A stretch of DNA of 64,000 nt from Paenibacillus sp. SYP-B3998 (GCF_010820665.1 NZ_JAAIKC010000001.1:930001-994000); one strand, 5' to 3'; shown: positions 1 to 9,091, counted from the first letter of the stretch. Notes: generated from the letters alone by a model not told the origin. Translations and numbers: made by a program.

Positions 1-542
1 CCTATGTTCGCAAAGGGGACGTGCTGATCTCGGGGACAATTGGAGATGAGCAGAACAATCAAGTTGTCGTAGCTCGCGGAAAGGTAAAGGGGATTGTTTG
101 GTACACGTCCCACATCGAGGTTCCCTTGACGAGAACATATAAAGTCTACACGGGAGAAACTTCAAATCGTAATTACCTCGTGTTTGGGACAAGGGCTTTA
201 CAAGTTAGCGGCTTCGGGAAACAGAAGTACGAGCAGTTTGAAACGATTCCTGAGCGCAAATCTTTGCAGTGGCGTTCTTTTGCACTTCCGATTGGCTGGC
301 TTCACGAAAAGATCATGGAAGTGAATAACATCGAGGAGCCTGTTGAAGCGATAGACGCTAAAAAGGGAGGTTTAGAGCAAGCGAGAAGTGAATTATTGAC
401 TTTAGCGGGCCCAGAATCTCGTGTTGCTGGTGAAAAAATTTTGCATGAGAAAACAGAGAATGGTAAAGTTTATATGGAAGTGCATTTTGAAGTGGAAGAA
501 AATATTGCAGAAGAGCAACCTATTGTGACAAGAGGAGAATGA
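1..542 (+). CDS. yqfD: Sporulation protein YqfD, C-terminal part (5' end outside window)
   Basis: The frame is open from base 3 and has no start inside the window, so the gene begins upstream; an internal GTG at 21 is not its start. The visible ~180 residues begin with a KGDVLISG segment and continue with the soluble part of a YqfD-type protein. YqfD is a membrane protein needed for efficient sporulation in Bacillus; its mechanism is not established. The assignment rests on the sequence character together with the neighbour: phoH starts 6 bases after the stop, followed by pgpH and ybeY as in B. subtilis. Probably co-transcribed with the genes down to recO. Confidence 0.8.
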   Translation, partial: YVRKGDVLISGTIGDEQNNQVVVARGKVKGIVWYTSHIEVPLTRTYKVYTGETSNRNYLVFGTRALQVSGFGKQKYEQFETIPERKSLQWRSFALPIGWLHEKIMEVNNIEEPVEAIDAKKGGLEQARSELLTLAGPESRVAGEKILHEKTENGKVYMEVHFEVEENIAEEQPIVTRGE

Positions 543-548
543 GGCCTG

Positions 549-1514
549 TTGATAGAAAACGCACAATCTGTTAAATTATCACTGAAAAATCCGGCTGAAG
601 GACTAGCATTATTCGGTCCGCAGGACAAATTCTTGCATCTGATCGAGCGTGAGATTGAGGCGCAAATCTTTACTCGCGAAGAGGAAATAACGATACAAGG
701 CGCTGCTGCGGAAGTGAACTCACTTCAGCAGCTTTTTGAGGTTCTTCTTCAACTTATTCGCAATAATTATACGCTGTCGGAAAGAGATGTCTTGTATGCA
801 GTTGAGCTTGCTAAGCAAATGAAAGCGGATCAACTGCTAGATCTATTCAAAGGCGAGATTACAACAACGCATCGCGGTAAACCGATTCGGGTCAAAACGA
901 TGGGACAGCGTCAGTATGTGGCGACGATCAAAAAGAAAGATATTGTGTTCGGAATTGGTCCTGCGGGTACGGGTAAAACGTATTTAGCTGTTGTACTTGC
1001 CGTAACGAGGCTTAAAGAAGGAGCCGTCAAGCGAATTGTTCTGACGCGACCTGCTGTTGAGGCTGGGGAAAGTCTTGGCTTCTTGCCCGGGGACCTTCAG
1101 GAAAAAGTTGACCCTTATTTGCGGCCATTGTATGATGCTCTTAATGATGTGCTAGGTCCTGACCAAGTGGCCAAGTCGTTGGAAAGAGGATTGATCGAGA
1201 TCGCTCCGCTTGCTTATATGCGAGGCAGAACCTTGGACGACTCTTTTATTATTTTGGATGAAGCGCAAAATACAACGCCTGAGCAAATGAAAATGTTCTT
1301 GACCCGCCTTGGATTCGGTTCCAAGATGGTCATTACTGGAGATGTTACTCAGATTGATTTACCACGAGGCAAATCATCTGGACTGGTAGAAGCAAACCGC
1401 ATCCTTCAAAATATTGAGGAAATTGGCTTTATTCATTTTGATGAGCAGGATGTTGTTCGTCATTCCCTTGTACAGAAGATTATTATGGCCTATAACGATG
1501 AAAAGGATAAGTGA
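549..1514 (+). CDS. phoH: PhoH-family P-loop ATPase/putative RNA helicase-nuclease partner
   Basis: A 321-residue PhoH protein starting at TTG 549, behind an AGAGGAG/GAGG site that overlaps the end of yqfD. The N-terminal ~115 residues are the small domain common in this family. The ATPase core follows, with Walker A GPAGTGKT near residue 138, a TRPAVEAGESLGFLPGD segment, and Walker B FIILDEAQN near residue 230. PhoH proteins are cytoplasmic ATPases linked to RNA metabolism, and neighbouring ybeY and era support a role in RNA maturation or decay. A second PhoH protein, fused to a PIN domain, lies at 44874. Function beyond ATP binding is inferred. Confidence 0.93.
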   Translation: MIENAQSVKLSLKNPAEGLALFGPQDKFLHLIEREIEAQIFTREEEITIQGAAAEVNSLQQLFEVLLQLIRNNYTLSERDVLYAVELAKQMKADQLLDLFKGEITTTHRGKPIRVKTMGQRQYVATIKKKDIVFGIGPAGTGKTYLAVVLAVTRLKEGAVKRIVLTRPAVEAGESLGFLPGDLQEKVDPYLRPLYDALNDVLGPDQVAKSLERGLIEIAPLAYMRGRTLDDSFIILDEAQNTTPEQMKMFLTRLGFGSKMVITGDVTQIDLPRGKSSGLVEANRILQNIEEIGFIHFDEQDVVRHSLVQKIIMAYNDEKDK

Positions 1515-1550
1515 ATAAGCTCGCTTGATTCTTAGAGAGGAATGACCTCC

Positions 1551-3782
1551 GTGATGAAGAATGAAGTGCAAATCAAAGGCAAATTTCATTACAGGCTGAT
1601 CGGATGGAAATACAGCAATTGGTTGCGGTTGCTGTTGTTTCTCTTGCTCGCGCTCATTTTTTATATGTCGCTATATGCCAAGCTAGTCCCACAAGTTTAT
1701 GATATTCAGCTAGGCGCGACTAGCGAGAAGACGATCTATGCACCCAGACAAATCGAGAATGCTGTCGCCACCGAACAGGCCAAAGAAGATGCAGCTAAAC
1801 GTGTTCAACCTGTCTATCGGGTTGTCAATTTAAAAAATGATGCCCTTATTGATGCTATTTATGATAAGTTATTGCAGATTAACGTGGATGAAGACGTTAA
1901 ATTTGATGACAAGGTAAGTATTTACCGTAGAGTTATTCCGCAGTTGATTACCGACTTGGAAAACCAGTCGGTCAAAACATTGCGGACCAGCGGTCAATAC
2001 AATGATTCTTTGCTCGAACAAATCCAACAAGGGCTTGCAGAGCAGCAGTATCAGCTGCCAGAGGAAATTTATTTCAAGCTTCCTCGCTTGACCAAGGAAG
2101 ATTTAGCAGCGATGCTCCCGGTCACCAAGGATATTGTGTCAAAGCTGATGAATGATCAGATTCTTGATGCGCAGACGGCTCGGGCCAAAGTAGCAGAGCT
2201 TGTGAATACTTCGAACCTGACGAAAAATACGACAAGGGAACTTGTGACTGAAATTGTAAGATCCGTCATCACACCAAACAAATTTTTTGATCAAAAAGGC
2301 ACGGACGATGCAAAAGGACAAGCGCGAGAAAACGCCAAGCCTGTCTATATTAATAAAAATGATGTGCTGGTGAATGTTGGCGACAAGATAACCGAAGAAA
2401 TATATGCAAGACTAGATAAACTTGAACTGCTAAAGGATAAAGCGAATCATCTTCCTCAGCTTGGATTAGCGATTTTAGCTTCATTATTCTCATTTGTTAT
2501 TTACATGTTTGTCAGGCAGAGTTCACTGCCAATTGCCTATAATAATTCACAGTTTGTTATGCTCATTCTTATTTTTTTGATCAATATTGCTGGTATGAAA
2601 ATTATATCTTTAGGTCAGAACCTGGATTATCCATTTATCGGCTATTTGGCTCCTACAGCGCTAGGCAGTATCCTAATCGCCATTTTGCTAGATGCTTCAA
2701 TGGCCTTCATTTCATCGGTTTTATTTGCCTTAATGGCAAGTATAATATTTAATACGGAGCATGTATTGCTCTTTGATTTCCGATATGGTTTAGTAAGTTT
2801 GGTCATTTGCTTCAGTGCTGTATTTACGATTCAACGTGCGAGTCAACGCGCTACGATTCTGAAGGCTGGACTCATGATCTCTTTCTTCTCAATGCTGACA
2901 ATCACCTCGATGATGCTCTTGGAGGATCACTTCTCTCAGAAGGAAGCGATCATGTCACTCTCCTTTGCGGCAGCAGGGGGGCTGTTAACGGTTGTATTCG
3001 TCATCGGGCTACTGCCCTTCTTCGAAGTCGCCTTTGGTATTCTTTCTCCATTGAAGCTGGTGGAACTCTCAAATCCGAATCATCCGCTGCTTCGCAAGCT
3101 GCTTACGGAGACGCCAGGCACTTATCACCATAGTGTGATGGTCGGCAACCTGTCTGAGGCTGCGGCAGAATCGATCGGTGCTGATGGTTTGCTTTGTCGG
3201 GTTGGGTCCTATTATCATGATATTGGCAAAACGAAACGTCCGAGTTATTTTATCGAAAATCAGACAAATATTGAGAATCCGCATGATCGAATTGATCCGA
3301 ATTTGAGCAAATCGATTATTATTGCACACCCTCGGGATGGTGTCGAAATGCTGAAAGATTTCAAAATGCCAAAGCCGATTCGCGATATTGCGGAGCAGCA
3401 TCATGGCACAACGCTTTTGCACTATTTTTATCATAAGGCCGTTAAACATGCTGAAGATGAGGGTAGTGAAAAAACGTTTCGCGAGGAGGATTTCCGTTAC
3501 CCAGGCCCCAAAGCGCAGTCAAAAGAAGCGGCCATCGTAGGTATTGCGGATAGTGTAGAAGCGGCAGTACGTTCTCTGCGCAATCCGACACTAGAACAAA
3601 TTGACTCTATGGTTCACAAAATTATTAAATCTCGACTGGATGATGGTCAATTTAATGAATGCGATCTGACGTTAAAAGAGTTGGATACGATAGCCAAAAC
3701 CTTAAATGAAACGCTTTTGGGTATATTCCACTCCAGGATTGAATATCCGAGTGAATTGACTGCAAAAAAAACGGGTGCCTAG
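1551..3782 (+). CDS. pgpH: PgpH-type membrane HD phosphohydrolase (cyclic-di-AMP phosphodiesterase)
   Basis: A large membrane protein of about 743 residues. One N-terminal membrane segment (roughly residues 25-45) is followed by an extracellular region of ~250 residues (7TMR-HDED type), then about seven membrane helices, then a cytoplasmic HD domain. The HD signature is visible as TYHHS near residue 526 and YYHDIGK near 557, with further His residues downstream (AEQHHG). Family members cleave c-di-AMP to pApA. An ATG at 1542 lies only 2 bases after AGAGG, so GTG 1551 (or ATG 1554) with normal spacing is preferred. It sits between phoH and ybeY as in B. subtilis yqfF. Confidence 0.93.
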   Translation: MMKNEVQIKGKFHYRLIGWKYSNWLRLLLFLLLALIFYMSLYAKLVPQVYDIQLGATSEKTIYAPRQIENAVATEQAKEDAAKRVQPVYRVVNLKNDALIDAIYDKLLQINVDEDVKFDDKVSIYRRVIPQLITDLENQSVKTLRTSGQYNDSLLEQIQQGLAEQQYQLPEEIYFKLPRLTKEDLAAMLPVTKDIVSKLMNDQILDAQTARAKVAELVNTSNLTKNTTRELVTEIVRSVITPNKFFDQKGTDDAKGQARENAKPVYINKNDVLVNVGDKITEEIYARLDKLELLKDKANHLPQLGLAILASLFSFVIYMFVRQSSLPIAYNNSQFVMLILIFLINIAGMKIISLGQNLDYPFIGYLAPTALGSILIAILLDASMAFISSVLFALMASIIFNTEHVLLFDFRYGLVSLVICFSAVFTIQRASQRATILKAGLMISFFSMLTITSMMLLEDHFSQKEAIMSLSFAAAGGLLTVVFVIGLLPFFEVAFGILSPLKLVELSNPNHPLLRKLLTETPGTYHHSVMVGNLSEAAAESIGADGLLCRVGSYYHDIGKTKRPSYFIENQTNIENPHDRIDPNLSKSIIIAHPRDGVEMLKDFKMPKPIRDIAEQHHGTTLLHYFYHKAVKHAEDEGSEKTFREEDFRYPGPKAQSKEAAIVGIADSVEAAVRSLRNPTLEQIDSMVHKIIKSRLDDGQFNECDLTLKELDTIAKTLNETLLGIFHSRIEYPSELTAKKTGA

Positions 3783-3864
3783 TTAAAGCAAGCTATGAAA
3801 TTTTTTTGAAAAAACAACTTTGTATGCCAGTTTTCTGGCGACAAACCCTTAGGAGGCTGCCTCG

Positions 3865-4395
3865 ATGGCAAGTGTAGATTTAACGCTCGAATGGAGCAGT
3901 GAGCAAGAAGTGAGGGAGATTACTACTGAGTTTGCTACTAAACTTGAGGAGTTGCTTCGTCTTGCCGGTGAGCTTGAGGGCGTTACGGCAGGAGAGGTTG
4001 CACTTACTTTTGTTGATGATGAGGCCATTCACGAGCTCAACAAGCAGTACCGCGGTATGGATAAACCGACGGATGTTCTTTCTTTTGCTATGAGTGAATT
4101 TGGAGAAGATGAAATTCAAATCAATTATGAAGACGAAGAAGAAGCAGACATTGAGGAAGGTGAGGGTTCCGTATCGGAATCTTTCATTGAGCCACTAGGC
4201 GATATTATTATCTCAGTGCCGCGTGCAATTGCTCAAGCGGAAGATTATGGACATTCGGTTGAGCGTGAGCTCGGATTTCTATTTGTTCACGGCTTTCTGC
4301 ACTTGATTGGCTATGACCATCAAAGCGAGGAAGAAGAGAAAATCATGTTCACTAAGCAGGAGGACATTTTGCAGAAGGCAGGTCTGATCCGCTAA
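3865..4395 (+). CDS. ybeY: Endoribonuclease YbeY (rRNA maturation factor), with acidic insert
   Basis: A 176-residue YbeY carrying the metal-binding signature [11 protein letters not shown] near the C-terminus; the three His bind the catalytic zinc in this family. It acts in 16S rRNA 3'-end maturation and ribosome quality control. AGGAGG at 3851 is 8 bases before the ATG. The protein is some 20 residues longer than B. subtilis YbeY because of a very acidic stretch (roughly residues 72-102, rich in Glu/Asp) between the VLSFAMSE segment and PLGDIIIS. The stop overlaps the dgkA start by one base (TAATG), which suggests translational coupling. Confidence 0.95.
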   Translation: MASVDLTLEWSSEQEVREITTEFATKLEELLRLAGELEGVTAGEVALTFVDDEAIHELNKQYRGMDKPTDVLSFAMSEFGEDEIQINYEDEEEADIEEGEGSVSESFIEPLGDIIISVPRAIAQAEDYGHSVERELGFLFVHGFLHLIGYDHQSEEEEKIMFTKQEDILQKAGLIR

Positions 4396-5099
4396 TGGCA
4401 GACGGCTTCCGTAAATGGCGCAGGAGCTTCCGGTACGCATATGAAGGAATCAAATATGCGCTCGATACGCAGCGCAATATGAAATTTCATTTTAGCGTTG
4501 CTTTTCTTGTTTTGTTGGCAGCCTTGTTTTTTAAGTTAGCCAAAACGGACATCCTGTTTATTTTGTTAGCCGTTACGTTAATGATTGTCACGGAGCTTAT
4601 TAATACAGCAGTGGAAAAAGCTGTTGATCTGGCAATGCCAGATCAACATCCCCTTGCGAAAATTGCAAAGGACGTCGCCGCGGCGTCCGTCTTGGTGTCC
4701 GCTGGATTTGCCGTCATCGTCGGGATGATTGTGTTTTATGAGCCTATTGATCATTGGTTCCGTGCGTCGAAGCAGCAAGAAGCACCAATGTCGGCTGGCA
4801 CGATATGGGTGTTGATCGCACTGGTGGTATTCACGGTCATCGTCATTGAGACGCGATTCTCAGATAAAGGGAAGCTTGTTCGACCAAGCTTGCTTGTTGC
4901 AATCGCATTTTCGGTTGCTACAGTCATCGCCATATTCGTTGATTTGACTATTGTAGCCCTGCTTGCTTATACCTTATCAGCACTTATTTTTATGATCTTA
5001 TATGATAAAAAGACGAGGCGTTTCCCTGCTTTGCTGCTGGGAGCAATAATTGGAACTGTGGTGACAATCATTGCTTTTGTTTGCTTACATCTTTTGTAG
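4395..5099 (+). CDS. dgkA: Diacylglycerol/undecaprenol kinase (DgkA family) with extra C-terminal membrane domain
   Basis: The first ~115 residues are a complete DgkA-type integral membrane kinase: an N-terminal amphipathic part (FRYAYEGIKYAL), three membrane helices and the signature ELINTAVEKAVDL. In Gram-positive bacteria this enzyme phosphorylates undecaprenol for cell-wall lipid carrier recycling. The protein is 234 residues, about twice the usual length. After a short linker (around residues 122-134) there is a second hydrophobic half with about four further helices and no motif I recognise. It is coupled to ybeY by a one-base overlap and followed by cdd, the standard order. The role of the extra half is unknown. 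Confidence 0.9.
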   Translation: MADGFRKWRRSFRYAYEGIKYALDTQRNMKFHFSVAFLVLLAALFFKLAKTDILFILLAVTLMIVTELINTAVEKAVDLAMPDQHPLAKIAKDVAAASVLVSAGFAVIVGMIVFYEPIDHWFRASKQQEAPMSAGTIWVLIALVVFTVIVIETRFSDKGKLVRPSLLVAIAFSVATVIAIFVDLTIVALLAYTLSALIFMILYDKKTRRFPALLLGAIIGTVVTIIAFVCLHLL

Positions 5100-5128
5100 A
5101 GCGATTAAATTTTGAAGGGACGATGTCC

Positions 5129-5548
5129 ATGAATCCGCAAGAACTTATTCAACAAGCTACAGAGGCTATGAAAAGAGCCTATGTGCCTTATTCTAATTTT
5201 CAGGTAGGCGCCGCTTTGCTCGACGCTAACGGTCATGTCCATTTTGGATGTAATGTCGAAAATGCTGCTTATGGCCCTACGAATTGCGCGGAACGAACAG
5301 CGCTCTTTCGGGCAATCGCTGACGGGAATAAAGCGGGCTCCTTTCAAGCCATTGCCGTAATGGGCGATACAGAAGGACCAATTTCACCTTGTGGCGTTTG
5401 CAGACAAGTGCTTGTAGAATTGTGTAAGCCGGATATGCCGGTTTATTTAGGGAATCTTAAAGGCGCCTTCGTTCAGACGACAGTCGCTGACTTATTACCA
5501 GGTGCTTTCACAACGAAAGATTTGCATTCAATGGAGGAAAAGAAGTGA
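5129..5548 (+). CDS. cdd: Cytidine deaminase
   Basis: Zinc-dependent cytidine/deoxycytidine deaminase of pyrimidine salvage, 139 residues. The catalytic motif CAERTALF (zinc Cys plus proton-shuttling Glu) and the second zinc motif PCGVCRQ are both present, along with the substrate-binding NVENA. The open frame extends to 5081, inside dgkA, but GAAGGGA at 5114 sits 8 bases before ATG 5129 (MNPQELI), which gives a normal family N-terminus. The stop overlaps the GTG start of era (GTGA), so the two are translationally coupled. Confidence 0.95.
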   Translation: MNPQELIQQATEAMKRAYVPYSNFQVGAALLDANGHVHFGCNVENAAYGPTNCAERTALFRAIADGNKAGSFQAIAVMGDTEGPISPCGVCRQVLVELCKPDMPVYLGNLKGAFVQTTVADLLPGAFTTKDLHSMEEKK

Positions 5549-6444
5549 CTAAAAAAGATTTTAAATCTGGCTTTGTAGCCATCATCGGACGTCCAAATGT
5601 AGGGAAATCTACATTGATGAATCAGATTATAGGACAGAAGATTGCCATCATGTCAGACAAGCCGCAAACAACAAGAAATAAAATTCACGGTGTATATACT
5701 TCGGAAAATGGACAAATTGTATTTCTTGATACACCAGGTATACATAAACCCACATCTAAGCTAGGCGACTATATGAGCAAGGTTGCTTACAGCACGCTTG
5801 GCGAGGTTGATGCAATCTTATTTCTCGTTGATGTCGCGGAAGGATTAGGTGGCGGCGATCGCTACATTATCGAACAGCTCAAGCGCTTGGAGACACCGGT
5901 TATTCTCGTCTTAAACAAAATGGATAGAATCAAACCAGAAGAATTGCTCCCGATTATTGTAAGCTATAAAGATCTTTACAATTTCGCAGAAATCATTCCG
6001 ATCTCCGCGTTGAAGGGGAAGAACGTAACAACCTTGCTAGAGCAAATTGTTCGTTATTTGCCAACAGGGCCGCAATATTATCCTGCAGATCAAATCACCG
6101 ATCATCCGGAACAATTTGTTTGCGCGGAGCTCGTTCGCGAAAAAATTCTTCACCTGACACGTGATGAAATTCCGCATTCTATTGCTGTACAAATCGAGGA
6201 TATGAAGGTTGAAGCTAATGGTGTTGTTCATATATCAGCTGTTATCTTCGTTGAGAGGGATTCGCAGAAAGGGATCATTATCGGTAAGCAAGGTAATTTG
6301 CTTAAAGAGATTGGCAGACAAGCCCGCAAAGATATCGAAGCCCTGCTTGGCTCTAAAACTTTCCTTGAACTATGGGTTAAAGTGAAAAAAGATTGGCGCA
6401 ATCAAGATAGGGTCTTGCGTGATTTAGGTTTCCGTCACGAATAA
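5545..6444 (+). CDS. era: GTPase Era
   Basis: A 299-residue Era GTPase. G1 is GRPNVGKST (residues ~13-21), G3 DTPG, G4 NKMD near residue 124, with a C-terminal KH domain containing [11 protein letters not shown]. Era binds the 3' end of 16S rRNA and assists 30S assembly, which fits its position downstream of ybeY. The start is GTG overlapping the cdd stop; the ribosome binding site is the GGAGGAAA inside cdd. Length and motifs are standard. Confidence 0.97.
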   Translation: MTKKDFKSGFVAIIGRPNVGKSTLMNQIIGQKIAIMSDKPQTTRNKIHGVYTSENGQIVFLDTPGIHKPTSKLGDYMSKVAYSTLGEVDAILFLVDVAEGLGGGDRYIIEQLKRLETPVILVLNKMDRIKPEELLPIIVSYKDLYNFAEIIPISALKGKNVTTLLEQIVRYLPTGPQYYPADQITDHPEQFVCAELVREKILHLTRDEIPHSIAVQIEDMKVEANGVVHISAVIFVERDSQKGIIIGKQGNLLKEIGRQARKDIEALLGSKTFLELWVKVKKDWRNQDRVLRDLGFRHE

Positions 6445-6547
6445 TCGTTTCGGATACCTTTAAGAAAGTACCAGTTATTGCAAGGCATAGAGAAGCTTCC
6501 TCCGTACCATCCTATAGATATCATGATCGATGGGGAGGATGCTGCAC

Positions 6548-6700
6548 ATGAAAGACTTTTCGTGGAAGTATTTTTCAATGACCGGTGATGTGGATGCGTA
6601 TTTGCTATATAAACATGTTGCTGTAGAGCCTGGGATGGATACAGATATACAGCAAGAGGATCAAAGTAATGAAGAGCCGTTCGAAGGACTGGATACCTAA
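6548..6700 (+). CDS. yqzL: YqzL-like small protein, 50 residues
   Basis: A 50-residue reading frame beginning MKDFSWKYFSMTGDVDAYLLYK, preceded by GGGGAGGATG with normal spacing. The motif WKYFSMTGDVDAYLLYK and the position between era and recO match YqzL of Bacillus, a small conserved protein of unknown function. The second half is acidic (Glu/Asp/Gln-rich). It is probably part of the era-recO transcript. Confidence 0.85.
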   Translation: MKDFSWKYFSMTGDVDAYLLYKHVAVEPGMDTDIQQEDQSNEEPFEGLDT

Positions 6701-6738
6701 TCTATTAGGTATAGAGTGGCGATCATGGGGGATGTAAA

Positions 6739-7488
6739 TTGCTGCGCAGCGTACAAGGAATCGTGCTTCGTAGTATGGACTACGGAGAGGGGAACAAGAT
6801 TATAAGCCTATTCACCCCCGAGCTTGGCAAAGTCAGTGTAATGGCTCGGGGAGCCAAAAAAGTAAAGAGCAGACACGCCGCCGTTACGCAGCTTTTCACG
6901 TACGGCGACTTTGTGTTTTTTAAACAGAGCGGTCAAATGGGCTCATTGAATGGGGCTGAAATTATTTCGGCCCACCACGCGTTGCGAGAAGATTTGCATA
7001 TGTCAGCTTACGCTTCATATTTAGTCGAAATGACAGATAAAATGCTGGGTGATGAAGAGGGTAGCACGTATCTGTTTGAACAAGTAAAAGCAGGACTATC
7101 CGCGATTGAAGAAGGCAAAGATATGCAGATAGTCATTCATCTCTATGAAATGAAAATGTTTGACTTAGCTGGATACATGCCGGTCACTGATGTATGTGTA
7201 TCATGTGGAGCGAATACATCGCTAACAAGCTTCAGTCCGAATATGGGCGGAATATTATGTGCGCGTTGTGGCTATAAGGATACTACCGCCATCTCAATCG
7301 GCGAAGGGGCCTTAAAGCTGTTGAGATTATTCCCTAAAATGGATATGCGAAGACTTGGAGCCATACAAGTCAAAGATGAGACGAAAATTCAGTTGAAACA
7401 ATGCATGCGCGCTTATATGGATGTCCACATAGGCGTCCAGTGGAAGGCAAGAGGGTTTATTGAACAAATGGAAAAATACAACATTTAG
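6739..7488 (+). CDS. recO: DNA repair protein RecO
   Basis: A 249-residue RecO with an N-terminal OB fold (MLRSVQGIVLRS...YGEGNKII) and a zinc-binding module of two CxxC pairs (CVSCG near residue 154, CARCG near 174). RecO loads RecA on SSB-coated single strands in the RecFOR pathway. The start is TTG 6739 after GGGGGATG. It ends the yqfD-recO operon: a promoter and then an intrinsic terminator follow directly. In B. subtilis glyQS and ccpN follow recO; they are absent here. Confidence 0.95.
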   Translation: MLRSVQGIVLRSMDYGEGNKIISLFTPELGKVSVMARGAKKVKSRHAAVTQLFTYGDFVFFKQSGQMGSLNGAEIISAHHALREDLHMSAYASYLVEMTDKMLGDEEGSTYLFEQVKAGLSAIEEGKDMQIVIHLYEMKMFDLAGYMPVTDVCVSCGANTSLTSFSPNMGGILCARCGYKDTTAISIGEGALKLLRLFPKMDMRRLGAIQVKDETKIQLKQCMRAYMDVHIGVQWKARGFIEQMEKYNI

Positions 7489-7504
7489 CGCCAAGGTAAG
7501 CAGT

Positions 7505-7533
7505 TTGACATGTGGATTACACTCTGATATGAT
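7505..7533 (+). promoter_or_regulatory. Predicted SigA promoter upstream of a terminator hairpin
   Basis: TTGACA at 7505-7510 and TATGAT at 7528-7533 are separated by exactly 17 bases, a near-consensus housekeeping promoter. Transcription would begin around 7540, only a few bases before the hairpin at 7548. The next gene is yqfL at 7668. Confidence 0.6.
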
Positions 7534-7547
7534 TTCTTGGAAAACGT

Positions 7548-7587
7548 CTCGCCCTTGTGCTGTCAGCATATCGGGTGAGTTTTTTTA
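7548..7587 (+). terminator. Intrinsic terminator between recO and yqfL (possibly an attenuator)
   Basis: CTCGCCC (7548-7554) pairs with GGGTGAG (7573-7579, one G-U); inside it, TGC/GCA can extend the stem. Eight T follow directly. It can end the recO operon, and because a strong promoter lies just upstream it could also act as a leader terminator for yqfL. Confidence 0.7.
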
Positions 7588-7667
7588 TGCTTTCGTTCTG
7601 TTCTTGCCAAGCTTACATACTATTGACTAGTGTAGGGCCCCATCCCTATTGAAAGGAGAGCAGGGAT

Positions 7668-8486
7668 ATGTTGGACCAATCATTACCAACTCGCGTATAT
7701 GTCGTTTCTGACTCCGTTGGAGAAACCGGTGAGTCAGTCGTCCGTGCCGCGGCCATGCAATTTTACCCTGCGCCCGTGGAGATCGTTCGCGCCCCATTTA
7801 TTCATAATTACGAGGGCATTGATAGGGTATTAAATGCGATCCGTATTCATGGAGGCATTGTCGTTTTTACTTTAGTCGTCTCTGAACTCCGCGATGATTT
7901 AATTCGAAAAGCAAAGGAATATAATATTCCTTACATTGATTTGCTCGGACCCATAGTTTCCACATTAGGCCAAGCGCTTCAGCAGGAGCCTCGCAGACAG
8001 CCAGGGATGATTCATCCGCTAGATGAAGATTATTTCAAAAAAGTCGAAGCTGTTGAATTTGCAGTTAAATATGATGACGGTCGAGATTTCAGTGGTATTC
8101 AAAAAGCGGATATTATTCTGCTAGGCGTTTCACGCACTTCCAAAACTCCGCTATCCATGTACTTGGCTCACAAGCGCTTTAAAGTAGCCAATGTTCCGTT
8201 AGTTCCCGAAATGCAGCCGCCTTCTGCCATCTATTCAGTGCCGAAAGAAAAAATAATCGGACTTCGAATTGACCCAGATAAACTCAATGTTATTCGTCAA
8301 GAACGTCTGCGAACATTAGGTCTTGCGGAAAATGCAACCTATGCAAATGTAGAACGTATAAAATTAGAACTGGCTTTTGCTGATAAAATTATGAGTAAAA
8401 TCGGGTGTGTCATTTTTGACGTCTCCAATCGTGCGGTTGAAGAAACAGCCAGCTTGATCATGGATCATATTGAGCGAATGGACTAA
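7668..8486 (+). CDS. yqfL: Pyruvate, phosphate dikinase (or PEP synthase) regulatory protein
   Basis: A 272-residue DUF299-family protein, the bifunctional serine/threonine kinase and phosphorylase that switches PPDK or PEP synthase off with ADP and on with phosphate. Family segments seen are VYVVSDSVGETGE at the N-terminus, the P-loop-like GVSRTSKTPLS near residue 149, and IIGLRIDP. GAAAGGAGAG lies upstream of the ATG. It is the neighbour of ccpN in B. subtilis (yqfL), so the gene probably belongs to the control of gluconeogenesis. No PPDK gene is in this window, so the partner cannot be told. Confidence 0.93.
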   Translation: MLDQSLPTRVYVVSDSVGETGESVVRAAAMQFYPAPVEIVRAPFIHNYEGIDRVLNAIRIHGGIVVFTLVVSELRDDLIRKAKEYNIPYIDLLGPIVSTLGQALQQEPRRQPGMIHPLDEDYFKKVEAVEFAVKYDDGRDFSGIQKADIILLGVSRTSKTPLSMYLAHKRFKVANVPLVPEMQPPSAIYSVPKEKIIGLRIDPDKLNVIRQERLRTLGLAENATYANVERIKLELAFADKIMSKIGCVIFDVSNRAVEETASLIMDHIERMD

Positions 8487-8514
8487 GGTTTTATCTTCTT
8501 ATTAGCAGGATTTT

Positions 8515-8544
8515 TTGCAAGTTCATCGTATATAATATTATAGT
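8515..8544 (+). promoter_or_regulatory. Predicted SigA promoter for yqxD-dnaG-sigA
   Basis: TTGCAA (8515-8520) and TATAGT (8539-8544) are spaced 18 bases apart in an AT-rich stretch, about 30 bases before the yqxD start. This is the expected place for the macromolecular synthesis operon promoter. Confidence 0.5.
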
Positions 8545-8574
8545 GACATTTCGACAGAGCATCGGAGGCTTAGA

Positions 8575-9042
8575 ATGAGGCGTGCGAGAAGTATTATCGT
8601 AGATGCCGATGCTTGTCCCGTGAAATCCGAAATTGAGCAGGTTGGGAAGCGATTTGGTGTGCAGGTTGTACTTGTTGCCTCCTTTGATCACCGGATGAAG
8701 CAAAATCTTGACGTCAAAGTTGTTCAGGTGGATCGGTCTGATCAATCTGTCGATTTATATATCGCTAATCATATTCATCACGGCGATATACTCGTGACGC
8801 AGGATTTCGGTCTTGCCGCTCTCGGACTGGCTAAAGGGTGCATCTGCTTGACCAACCGCGGCCAGGAGTACACGGACAGCACCATTGATTTCCTTTTGGA
8901 ACGCAGGCATGTATCTGCCAAATTACGCAGAGGCGGGAAGCACACAAAGGGACCAAGGCCCTTCACGGAAGCGGATCGCGAACAATTTCTACAAGGTTTG
9001 ACAAAACTTTTATCTCAGTTGCAGGAAATTGAAAATGAGTAG
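8575..9042 (+). CDS. yqxD: YaiI/YqxD family protein (DUF188, PIN-like)
   Basis: A 155-residue DUF188 protein: N-terminal IIVDADACPVK, then the central GDILVTQDFGLAALGLAKG, both hallmarks of the family. The fold is PIN-like with conserved aspartates, but no activity is firmly assigned. ATCGGAGG lies 8 bases before the ATG. As in Bacillus it precedes dnaG and sigA (yqxD-dnaG-sigA). The basic C-terminal part (RRGGKHTKGPRPF) is typical. Confidence 0.93.
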   Translation: MRRARSIIVDADACPVKSEIEQVGKRFGVQVVLVASFDHRMKQNLDVKVVQVDRSDQSVDLYIANHIHHGDILVTQDFGLAALGLAKGCICLTNRGQEYTDSTIDFLLERRHVSAKLRRGGKHTKGPRPFTEADREQFLQGLTKLLSQLQEIENE

Positions 9043-9091
9043 CGAATAGTAATAAGTCGGAAAAGCGACCTGAATTGTAGGTGGTACGAAC

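Noticed and set aside
3069-3449. 126-codon minus-strand frame inside pgpH
   Set aside because: Fully inside a well-supported gene, without a start site or recognisable product.
7489-7667. T-box leader between recO and yqfL
   Set aside because: No T-box sequence or specifier loop was seen and the next gene is not an amino-acid gene; only a promoter and hairpin are supported.
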